This document shows, in pieces, positions 16,220 through 22,941 of a DNA stretch of 38,712 nucleotides (position 1 is the first letter of the stretch; every line of letters begins with the position of its first letter). A model generated the notes under the pieces. The model was not told where the DNA came from, searched no databases, and worked only from the letters and a program-made list of their open reading frames with translations. The DNA is from Acidobacteriota bacterium. Lineage in GTDB: Bacteria; Acidobacteriota; Vicinamibacteria; Marinacidobacterales; Marinacidobacteraceae. The stretch covers positions 1-38,712 of the forward strand of contig JAJEFG010000004.1 of the NCBI GenBank assembly GCA_022820545.1. Direction: 5' to 3'. Position numbers and translations under genes: made by a program.

Positions 16220-17281
16220 ATGAACCGGACGCGCCGCAACCTGTTTCTCGCGGCCGGTCTGCTGCTGTCGACGCTCGCCACCCCCGGCTGGGGTCAGGTC
16301 CGTTTCCGGGTCACCGTGGAGGAGGTCCTGGTGGACGTGGTGGTCACGGAGCGGAACCGCCCCCTCGCGGGCCTGACCGCCGCGGACTTCGCGCTGTTCG
16401 ACGGGGGCGTCCGGCGGGACATCCGGCTGATCCCGCTCGAGGACCTGCCGGTCTCGGTCCTCTTCGTCATGGACATGAGCGAGAGCGTGACCCGGGACCG
16501 GCGGCAGCGCCTCGCGGCGGCGGCCCGGCAGTTCTCCGGCCAGCTCTCGGAAAACGACCGCTGCGCGGTGATGATCTTCTCCTCGCAACCGGTGCTGGCC
16601 CACGACTTCGCCGGCTGCTCGGAGCTCCCGCCGAATCCGTTCCCCGAGGAAGGCGTCATCGGCGGCACGGCGCTGTGGGACTCGCTCCTGCTTTCGACGG
16701 CGCTCGTGGAGGAGGAGCCCGGCCGGTCGGTCGTCATCGTCTTCACCGACGGCGACGACACCATGAGCTGGACGCCCGAAGGTTTCGTGGAGCCGGCGCT
16801 CCAGGGCAGCGAGGCGGTGCTCTACACGGTGATTCCTCCGGACGCCCGGGGCACCACCCGCCGGCGGTACCGCTACCGGAACAACGACTACGTCCCCCCT
16901 TCCGTGGCGCGCCGGCGGCGTATCGGGATCCGGCGGATGAACGGGGGCATCGCGCCCGAGGAACTCGTGCACCTCCTCGAGGGCCCCCGCCGCACCATCC
17001 GGCCCCGCGCCGGCATGCGGGCCCCGTCGGAACTCCAGTTGCTGCGGCACGTCGCCGAACTCAGCGGCGGCCGGCTGGTCCAGAGCCGCGACGAGGAGCG
17101 GCTGCTCGCCGCCTACGGCGAGATTCTGGAGGAGTTGCGGGCGCGCTACGTGCTCGCTTTCGCGCCCGATCCGGCGGAGCCCGCCGGCTGGCGGAGCCTG
17201 CAGGTGACGGTGAACCGGGACGGCGCGAACGTCCGGGCGCGGAGCGGTTATCTGCATCAGCCGGGGGGCGGCGCGCCCTGA
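16220..17281 (+). CDS. VWFA-related domain protein (Acidobacterial type)
   Basis: The 353-residue protein has a signal peptide ending near GWGQ (residue 26). A short N-terminal module of the VWFA-related Acidobacterial type follows (FRVTVEEVLVDVVVTERNRPLAGLTAADFALFDGG), then a von Willebrand A domain. The metal-ion-dependent adhesion site is complete: D85-x-S87-x-S89 (DMSES), a threonine near GGTALWDS and TDGDD. The closing segment LEELRARYVLAFAP...WRSLQVTV is also typical of this group. The protein probably binds a partner through Mg at the cell surface; partner unknown. A basic patch around 214-235 (TTRRRYRYRNN...ARRRR) is unusual. It follows the TPR gene after three bases. Confidence 0.85.
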   Translation: MNRTRRNLFLAAGLLLSTLATPGWGQVRFRVTVEEVLVDVVVTERNRPLAGLTAADFALFDGGVRRDIRLIPLEDLPVSVLFVMDMSESVTRDRRQRLAAAARQFSGQLSENDRCAVMIFSSQPVLAHDFAGCSELPPNPFPEEGVIGGTALWDSLLLSTALVEEEPGRSVVIVFTDGDDTMSWTPEGFVEPALQGSEAVLYTVIPPDARGTTRRRYRYRNNDYVPPSVARRRRIGIRRMNGGIAPEELVHLLEGPRRTIRPRAGMRAPSELQLLRHVAELSGGRLVQSRDEERLLAAYGEILEELRARYVLAFAPDPAEPAGWRSLQVTVNRDGANVRARSGYLHQPGGGAP

Positions 17282-17343
17282 ACGCCGGGGGGCCGAGTGC
17301 GGCCCGATCCCCTGCTAAGCTGCCACGTTCCGTCGGAGGGCTC

Positions 17344-17631
17344 GTGACCGAGGAAAGACGCCAGGAGTTGCAGAGCATCGTGGCGGAGGTGGTGCGCTCC
17401 CGGTTCCCGGGGACCGAATTCCCCGCCATCCGCCTGCGGCCCGAACTCGATCACGATGGTGACCCCGTGCTGGTGGTGGAGATCTTCTTCCGGCCGGAAG
17501 ACGAGGAACTCCGTTCCAGCATGGGTCTGGCGGTAGAACTCATCAGGGACATGCAGGATCGGCTGTGGGCCATCGGGGAAACCCGTTTCCCGCATCCCGA
17601 GTTTCTTCGCGCGGCCGATGTCAGGGACTGA
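17344..17631 (+). CDS. Small acidic protein paired with a HEPN gene; possible antitoxin
   Basis: The 95-residue protein starts at GTG 17344, with GGAGGG four bases ahead. It has no domain I can name with certainty. A helical N-terminus (TEERRQELQSIVAEVVRSRF) is followed by a beta segment DPVLVVEIFFRPEDEEL, a helix with a hydrophobic face (LAVELIRDMQDRLWAIGE) and the end FPHPEFLRAADVRD. Its last 14 bases overlap the start of the HEPN gene. Short proteins that overlap a HEPN gene are often its antitoxin or nucleotidyltransferase-like partner, but no GSxxxGxxxxxSDxD motif of MNT antitoxins is present. The role is therefore inferred from position alone. Confidence 0.6.
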   Translation: MTEERRQELQSIVAEVVRSRFPGTEFPAIRLRPELDHDGDPVLVVEIFFRPEDEELRSSMGLAVELIRDMQDRLWAIGETRFPHPEFLRAADVRD

Positions 17632-18109
17632 CGGGCTCCGCGCTCCGGAACTCCTCGCAGCGGCCCGCCACCTGCTCGAAGCCGCTCGGGACGGACGGGA
17701 CAGCGCCGCGGCCCGTCGGGCGGTGAGCACCGCGTACTACGCCATGTTCCACTGCCTCGCCCGGATGTGCGCCGACCGCCTGGCCGCAAACCGGGGAGTT
17801 CCCCTGCGGCCCGCAACGCGGCAAACCGTCTATCGGTCGCTACAGCACGGGCGCGTCAAGCGCCGGTGCATCAATCCACGGGTCATCGCCCCGTACCCCG
17901 AGGCGATCCAGGCCTTCGCGAGTGGTTTCGTGGAGCTGCAGCGAAAAAGACATCTCGCCGACTACGATCCAACCGTAGTCATTGAGGCGTCCGAGGCGGG
18001 AGACGACGTAGATCACGCGGAACGGCTCATCCGCGGCCTGCAATCCGTTCCGGAAGCGGATCTCCGCGACTTCGCCCTCCGGATCCTGCTCGCGGAACGG
18101 GAGGGCTAA
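17618..18109 (+). CDS. HEPN / UPF0332-family protein, possible toxin or RNA-binding partner
   Basis: The 163-residue all-helical protein contains RRAVSTAYYAMFHCLARM (about 33-50), the hallmark of UPF0332-type HEPN proteins, and RKRHLADYDP (109-118), which matches the conserved (R)ADYD segment of that family. Catalytic HEPN toxins carry an R-x4-6-H motif; here the spacing is shorter (R109, H112), so nuclease activity is uncertain. It overlaps the preceding small gene by 14 bases, which argues for a coupled two-gene module. The AT-richer stretch around 17935-17960 differs slightly from the neighbours and could mean recent transfer, though the signal is weak. Confidence 0.75.
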   Translation: MSGTDGLRAPELLAAARHLLEAARDGRDSAAARRAVSTAYYAMFHCLARMCADRLAANRGVPLRPATRQTVYRSLQHGRVKRRCINPRVIAPYPEAIQAFASGFVELQRKRHLADYDPTVVIEASEAGDDVDHAERLIRGLQSVPEADLRDFALRILLAEREG

Positions 18110-18140
18110 GCCCACGGGCCCTACCCGCGCCTCCCCCGCG

Positions 18141-18178
18141 CAGCGCCGCGCCGGCCTGGAGTCCGGCGCGGCGGCGCT
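18141..18178. repeat. Strong hairpin, possible degenerate copy of the palindromic repeat (R13)
   Basis: CGCCGCGCCGG (18144-18154) pairs perfectly with CCGGCGCGGCG (18163-18173) around an 8-base loop. The centre, GCCGGCCTGGAGTCCGGC, differs at two positions from the GCCGGTCTGGAGACCGGC of the repeat family. Its in-frame translation, AGLESGAAAL, resembles the AGLQTGAAA given by a true copy at 36842-36883. It could instead be an independent terminator-like hairpin after the HEPN gene; there is no T-run. Confidence 0.4.
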
Positions 18179-18191
18179 GTCGCTGCTCCCG

Positions 18192-21100
18192 TTGGCGCTC
18201 CTGCTCTCGGGTTTCGCCTCCCTGACCTACCAGATCGTCTGGGTGCGGCGTTTCGCGGTGGTGCTCGGGACCACCAACGCCGCGGTGACCCTGGTCCTCG
18301 CGATGTTCCTCGGCGGGCTCGGGCTCGGCGCCCTGCTGGCCGGACGTTCGGGGACCAGGCTGGGCGCGGCCCGGCTGGCCCGGCGGTTCCTGCTGCTGGA
18401 GATCGGCGCCGCCGGCTTCGCGGCGGGACTGCCGCTCTACCTGGGCGGGACCCTCCCGCTGGTGCGCCTCGGCGATGCCGGCTCGGGGTCCCTCCTCCCG
18501 AGCGCGATCCTCGCGTCGCTGTTCCTGCTTCCCGCCGCCACCCTGATGGGGGCGACCCTGCCGACGCTCACCGCGCTGGGGCGGCGGCTCCGGGACCGCG
18601 GTGAAGGAAGCGCCGCCGGCTGGCTCTATGCCGCCAACACCGCCGGCGCGCTGGCCGGCAGCGTGGCGGCGGCCCGGCTCCTCATTCCCGAACTGGGACT
18701 GGGGGGGGCCACGCTGTGCGGGGTCGCGGCGAACGCCGCCGCCGGGATTGTGGTCTTCACCCGGTTCGGGCGGAAACCGGCTCCGGGGCCGGGGGACGCC
18801 GTCCGGGCCCCGTGGTTCGGCAGCCGGGCGCTCTTCCCCTTCGGCGGCATCGCGGCGCTCTCCGGGTTCGCGGCGATGGCCGCCGAGGTCGGCTGGGCGC
18901 GGCTCGCCGCGTTGCTCTTCGGCCCCACCATCTACACCTTCGCCTGCGTCATCGCCGCGGTGATCCTCGGCGTGGCTCTCGGCAGCGCGGCGGCGGCGCG
19001 CCTCGGGGACCGGCGGGGTCCGCGCTTCTGGCTGGCCGTCGTGCAACTCCTGGGGGCGGCCTCCTCGGCCGCCGTCGCCTGGTTCGGGAGCGGGCTCGTC
19101 CTTCCCGTCGGGGAACTCATCGCCCGGCACGCGAGCGACGTGCCGCACCTCCTCGACGTCCAGTTCCTCGGCACCGCCGCCGTGCTGCTGCTTCCCGGCC
19201 TGGCGTTCGGCGCCACCTTTCCGCTGGCGGTGGCGGGCGCCGCCGCCGCGGCGAACGACTCGGCGCAGGAGGCCGGACGGGCCACCGGGACGATCTACGC
19301 GACGAATGCCGGCGGCAACGTCGCCGGCGCGCTCGTCGCGGGGTTCCTCTTGATCCCGTGGTTCGGGATCGAGGCCGCCCTCGGGGTCGCGGTCCTCGCC
19401 CAGCTCGTCGCGGCGTTCCTCGCGAGTCCGCGGCTGCTTACGCTGGCGCTCGCCAGCGGCCTTGGCGCCTTCGGGTTCGCCGCCACCGGATCCTGGGACT
19501 GGGAGGCGCTCTCCGGGGGCCTCTACCGGGTCGCCCCGCAGATGGAGACGTCCCGCCACCGGGACTTCCTGCGCAAGGGACGGCTCCGATTCCTCGATCA
19601 GGGCGAAAGCGCCACGGTCACCGTCAAGGAGGTGGCGGGCGAGCTGTCGCTCGCGATCGACGGCAAGGTGGACGCGACCGACGGGCCCGACATGCTGACC
19701 CAGCGGCTGCTCGCCCACCTGCCGCTCCTCCTCCATCCCGCGCCGGAGTCCGTGTTCATCGTGGGGCACGGCAGCGGCGTGACCGCCGGCAGCGCGCTCC
19801 GGCACGACGTGGCGCGCGTCACCGCGGCCGAGATTTCACCCGAGGTGGCGATGGCCTCCCGGCTCTTCGAGGCAAGCAACGGGGCGCCCTGGGAGGACGA
19901 ACGCTTCGCCCTCCTCGAAGTCGATGCGCGGAACCACCTCCTGCTCGACCGCGGCTCGTACGACGTGGTGATCTCGGAGCCCTCGAATCCCTGGATGAGC
20001 GGCGTCTCGCCGCTGTTCACCGTCGAGTTCTTCGAACTGGTGCGCTCCCGGCTCAACGAGGGGGGCCTCTTCTGCCAGTGGATCCACCTCTACAACCTCG
20101 CCGAGGAGAACCTGCGGACGGTGGTGGGCGGGTTCACCGACGTCTTCCCCGAGACCGCGCTCTTCGTGCTCCACGACGGCGACGCGCTGCTGATCGGCTC
20201 GCAGGGCGCGTTCCCCGCCGCATCGCAGGCGGTCATCGAGGAGCGCATCGTCCGGCTGGCCGACGAACTCGCTCCCTACGGGATCACCGGCTTCGGCGCG
20301 CTCCGCGCCTGGCTCACCGCGACGAGTCCCGCCCTCGACGACTGGGCGGGGGACGCGCCGCGCCACCAGGACGACCATCCGATCCTCGAGTTCCGGGCGC
20401 CCCTCTCCGTCCACGCCGCGACCGCGTTCCGGAACCGCACGGCGCTGGAGGAACTCGCCACCGAGTCCGCGTTCGGACCCTTCGGGGCGGCGGCGCCGCC
20501 CGACGCCCGAATCCTCGCGGGCCGCGCCGGGGCCCTCCTCTCCGCCCAGAATCCGGACTGGGCGCTGGACCTGGCCCGGGAGGCGCTCCGGCGCGACCCC
20601 GCGGAACCGGACGCCGCCGACGCCGCGGTCCGGGCGGCGCTGGCGAGCGGCCGGGCGGAGGAGGGAGGGGCCGCACTCCGGGCAGCGCTGACGGCGGTCC
20701 CGGACGGCGGCGTGGCGGAAGCCGGGCTCACCGTCGCGCTCGGCCGGCTGCTGCTCCGCGCCGGCCAGCCGGACGACGCCGCCGCTGCGCTGGAGGACGG
20801 ACCGGCCGCGCTCGCCGACGACCGCGAGGCGCTGCTGCTGGCGGCGGAGGTCCAGGTGGAACGGGGTGATTGGGATTCCGCCGAGGCGCTCGCGCTCGCC
20901 GTGCTCCAGGCGGACCCGCGGGATGCGGAAGCGGCCTCCTGGCTCGCCGAACTGAGCGTCCGCCGCGGACGGGCGGAGGAGGCCGCCGAACGGGCCGCCG
21001 CCATTCTCGCGGAGCGTCCCGGGACCGAGCGGGCGCTCCTGGTCCGCGCGGTGGCGCTCGCGGAACTCGGCCGTACCGCGGCCGCCCGGGAGGCGTTCGG

Positions 21101-21323
21101 CGCCCTCGTCCGGGAGAGTCCCGGGCCCGCCTTCCACTGGGCCAACTTCGCGGCCTTCGAAGCGGCGGCGGGGAATGCACCCGAAGCGGTGCGCCTCTAC
21201 CGGGAGGCGGTGGACCGCGACCCCCGGAACCTCACCGCCTACCGGGGACTCCTGGAGGCCGCGACCCGCGCCGGGGATGAGGAGCAGGTCCGGCGGGCGC
21301 GGGAGGTGCTGGGAGGGAGATAG
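18192..21323 (+). CDS. Fused membrane / spermidine-synthase-like / TPR protein
   Basis: From a TTG at 18192 the protein would have 1043 residues; no ATG or GTG exists in frame between the upstream stop (18009) and there, so the true start is uncertain (CTG at 18156 is another candidate). Residues 1-430 hold many membrane helices of the fused MFS/spermidine-synthase type (GFASLTYQIVWVRRFAVVLG, NAAVTLVLAMFLGGLGLGAL). Residues about 430-700 are a spermidine-synthase-like Rossmann domain: VFIVGHGSGVTAGSAL, VTAAEISPEV, YDVVISEPSNPWMSGVSPLFT. From about 760 to the end TPR-like repeats follow. The domain order occurs in other bacteria; the aminopropyl-transfer activity is unproven, as polyamine-binding residues cannot be judged by eye. 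Confidence 0.8.
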   Translation: MALLLSGFASLTYQIVWVRRFAVVLGTTNAAVTLVLAMFLGGLGLGALLAGRSGTRLGAARLARRFLLLEIGAAGFAAGLPLYLGGTLPLVRLGDAGSGSLLPSAILASLFLLPAATLMGATLPTLTALGRRLRDRGEGSAAGWLYAANTAGALAGSVAAARLLIPELGLGGATLCGVAANAAAGIVVFTRFGRKPAPGPGDAVRAPWFGSRALFPFGGIAALSGFAAMAAEVGWARLAALLFGPTIYTFACVIAAVILGVALGSAAAARLGDRRGPRFWLAVVQLLGAASSAAVAWFGSGLVLPVGELIARHASDVPHLLDVQFLGTAAVLLLPGLAFGATFPLAVAGAAAAANDSAQEAGRATGTIYATNAGGNVAGALVAGFLLIPWFGIEAALGVAVLAQLVAAFLASPRLLTLALASGLGAFGFAATGSWDWEALSGGLYRVAPQMETSRHRDFLRKGRLRFLDQGESATVTVKEVAGELSLAIDGKVDATDGPDMLTQRLLAHLPLLLHPAPESVFIVGHGSGVTAGSALRHDVARVTAAEISPEVAMASRLFEASNGAPWEDERFALLEVDARNHLLLDRGSYDVVISEPSNPWMSGVSPLFTVEFFELVRSRLNEGGLFCQWIHLYNLAEENLRTVVGGFTDVFPETALFVLHDGDALLIGSQGAFPAASQAVIEERIVRLADELAPYGITGFGALRAWLTATSPALDDWAGDAPRHQDDHPILEFRAPLSVHAATAFRNRTALEELATESAFGPFGAAAPPDARILAGRAGALLSAQNPDWALDLAREALRRDPAEPDAADAAVRAALASGRAEEGGAALRAALTAVPDGGVAEAGLTVALGRLLLRAGQPDDAAAALEDGPAALADDREALLLAAEVQVERGDWDSAEALALAVLQADPRDAEAASWLAELSVRRGRAEEAAERAAAILAERPGTERALLVRAVALAELGRTAAAREAFGALVRESPGPAFHWANFAAFEAAAGNAPEAVRLYREAVDRDPRNLTAYRGLLEAATRAGDEEQVRRAREVLGGR

Positions 21324-21379
21324 GCGGTCGGCCTACCCGCCAGCTCCGCGGATCAGCCAACAGCGGTGATGGCGCCGCC

Positions 21380-21424
21380 TCGGAGCGCCGGCCTCCGGCC
21401 GGCATCGCGCGGGAGCGCGAAACC
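21380..21424 (+). repeat. Palindromic intergenic repeat (R2)
   Basis: It has the layout TCGGAGC, first hairpin (GCCGG-loop-CCGGC), CATCG, second hairpin (CGCGC-GGGA-GCGCG) and GAAACC. The first hairpin is the same as in R5 and R12, while the second has a different but still self-complementary sequence. Confidence 0.85.
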
Positions 21425-21534
21425 CGCGCTGATGGCGCTCCTCGCCGTGAAGGTGGGCCCACGTTCGGCTCTTCTCGGGCGGCGCGCGGCCGTTCCTGGT
21501 GGGGATCACGCCATGGGAATCGGCTGAGGCGTGC

Positions 21535-21581
21535 GTTTCGCGGCCTGCGGCCGCGATGCCGGCCGGAGGCCGGCGCTCCGA
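21535..21581 (-). repeat. Palindromic intergenic repeat (R3)
   Basis: Read on the minus strand it is nearly identical to R5 at 27215-27260, including the second hairpin GCGGCC-GCA-GGCCGC and the GAAAC end. It faces R2 across about 110 bases, so the pair forms a larger inverted arrangement. Confidence 0.88.
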
Positions 21582-21641
21582 GCTCGAACCATTCCCGCCG
21601 TTTCATGCCGGCGCGTCACGTCTGCGGGTGGGAGGTGCGAC

Positions 21642-21693
21642 GGGCGCGGTGCGGAGCACCGCGGTGCCGGTCTGGAGACCGGCGTTCCAAGCC
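21642..21693 (-). repeat. Palindromic intergenic repeat (R4)
   Basis: It contains CGCGGTGC-GGA-GCACCGCG (21645-21663) and GCCGGTCT-GG-AGACCGGC (21666-21683), then GTTCCAAGCC. All 52 bases are identical to R9 at 28405-28456, almost 7 kb away. The conserved flank TGCGACGGG is partly shared with R6 and R9. Confidence 0.9.
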
Positions 21694-21723
21694 GTCGCGC
21701 GGTCCGGGACGGAGGTTGAGTCC

Positions 21724-22098
21724 CTACTCGCTGTAGAGCATGCCGGCGAGGACGCCGGCGAGGGCAAGCTCCACGCCGGTCCAGGCCAGCATCAGCGGCA
21801 GGCCGTCGGGGGCCATCCCCATGTTCCACATGCCGCCCGCGGGGAGCAGGGTGTGGAGCGCCCACACGAGCAGCCCGGCGCAGACGCCGGTCTTCGGTCC
21901 GGCGCCGCAGCGGGGACGGATCAGGGCGTACAGGTAGGCGGTCAGCAACCCCATCACGAAGGCGTAGACCACCCAGAACCCGATCGAGCCGCCCGCGCCT
22001 TCCGGCATGGGCATGACCATCATGTTCAGCACGAACTCGCTGACGTTGATGAGGAGGCCGGCCACCAGGCCGCCCTTGATGATTCCCGAAACGTTCAT
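21724..22098 (-). CDS. Small four-helix membrane protein; function unknown
   Basis: The 124-residue protein begins MNVSGIIKGGLVAGLLINV and has about four membrane helices: near 5-25, 38-58, 70-86 and 100-120. I recognise no named domain. Proteins starting like this are common uncharacterised membrane proteins in Acidobacteriota and relatives. It lies 96 bases downstream of the succinate dehydrogenase B gene on the same strand. It might be a late operon member, but it is not needed as a second anchor, because Sdh1-type enzymes have one large anchor subunit. ATG start at 22098 with AGGAGA upstream. Confidence 0.7.
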   Translation of the reverse strand: MNVSGIIKGGLVAGLLINVSEFVLNMMVMPMPEGAGGSIGFWVVYAFVMGLLTAYLYALIRPRCGAGPKTGVCAGLLVWALHTLLPAGGMWNMGMAPDGLPLMLAWTGVELALAGVLAGMLYSE

Positions 22099-22194
22099 GG
22101 GATGTCTCCTCGCCCGTCCGGCTCCCCGGGGACCGGAGCGGAACTCCCATCTTGCCGGACGGCGGCCGGGGGATTCAACCCCGCGGCGTCCGGA

Positions 22195-22941
22195 TCAGCG
22201 GCCGCCGATGATGCGGAAGAGGTTCCGGACCGGGTCGTAGAAGCGGTCCACCACCCGCTCCTTGAGCGGGATGATCGCGTTGTCGGTGATCGTGATGTGC
22301 TCCGGGCAGACCTTGGTGCAGCACTTGGTGATGTTGCAGTAGCCGACGCCCTGGGCCTCTTTCAGCTCTTCCAGCCGGTCCTCGGTGTCCAGCGGATGCA
22401 TCTCGAGGGCGGCGGCGTGGACGAAGAACCGCGGGCCGATGAACTCGTCGTGCTTGTGCGAGTCGCGGAGGACGTGGCAGACGTCCTGGCAGAGGAAGCA
22501 CTCGATGCACTTCCGGAACTCCTGGACGCGATCCACGTCGACCTGAGCCATGCGCCAGGTCCCGTCTTCCGCGTCCGGCTCGCGGGGCTTGAACTTCCTG
22601 ATCCGTTTCTTGACCTCGAAGTTCCAGCTCACGTCGGTGACCAGGTCCTTCAGCAGCGGGAAGGTGCGCATTGGTTCGATGGTGACCGGCCGGTCCTCCG
22701 GCAGGTCGCTCATCCGGGTCATGCACATGAGCCGGGGATTGCCGTTCACCTCGGCGCTGCAGGAGCCGCACTTGCCGGCCTTGCAGTTCCAGCGGACGGC
22801 CAGATCGCCCGCCGACTCCGCCTGGATCTGGTGGACGGCGTCGAGGACGACCATGCCTTCCGTGATGTCGGTCGTGTATTCGGCGAACCCGCCCTCGCCC
22901 TCCTGCTCTCCCCGCCAGATGCGGAAGGTTCTGCTGGCCAT
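22195..22941 (-). CDS. sdhB: Succinate dehydrogenase iron-sulfur subunit
   Basis: The 248-residue protein carries electrons from SdhA to the membrane anchor. The [2Fe-2S] ligands are C53, C58, C61 and C73 (CKAGKCGSC...LMC). The [4Fe-4S] cluster is held by CIECFLCQDVC, and the [3Fe-4S] site lies in CNITKCCTKVCPEH. The start ATG shares one base with the stop of sdhA (TGATG), indicating translational coupling. The length is the same as that I recall for mycobacterial Sdh1 SdhB (about 248). The order anchor-A-B and the single large anchor upstream also match that type. All cluster cysteines are present, so the subunit should be functional. Confidence 0.93.
   Translation of the reverse strand: MASRTFRIWRGEQEGEGGFAEYTTDITEGMVVLDAVHQIQAESAGDLAVRWNCKAGKCGSCSAEVNGNPRLMCMTRMSDLPEDRPVTIEPMRTFPLLKDLVTDVSWNFEVKKRIRKFKPREPDAEDGTWRMAQVDVDRVQEFRKCIECFLCQDVCHVLRDSHKHDEFIGPRFFVHAAALEMHPLDTEDRLEELKEAQGVGYCNITKCCTKVCPEHITITDNAIIPLKERVVDRFYDPVRNLFRIIGGR

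Larger units (their letters stand above)
21324..21723. other. Intergenic block of 400 bases holding three palindromic repeats
   Basis: No gene is supported between the TPR-fusion stop and the stop of the convergent membrane-protein gene. The block holds one repeat copy in plus orientation (R2) and two in the opposite orientation (R3, R4). The spacer between them has no recognised feature. Such a cluster between two convergent genes is a usual home of REP-type elements and may act in transcription termination or mRNA protection. Confidence 0.6.

Noticed and set aside
14110..17343. Plus-strand open frame running through the dipeptidase, membrane-protein, TPR and VWFA genes
   Set aside because: Low-complexity Arg/Pro/Ala sequence. 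Only its last 95 codons (from GTG 17344, behind GGAGGG) look like a real gene, and they are annotated as such.
21324..21723. CRISPR array in the repeat-rich block
   Set aside because: Copies are in both orientations, unevenly spaced, self-palindromic and variable; no cas gene is near.
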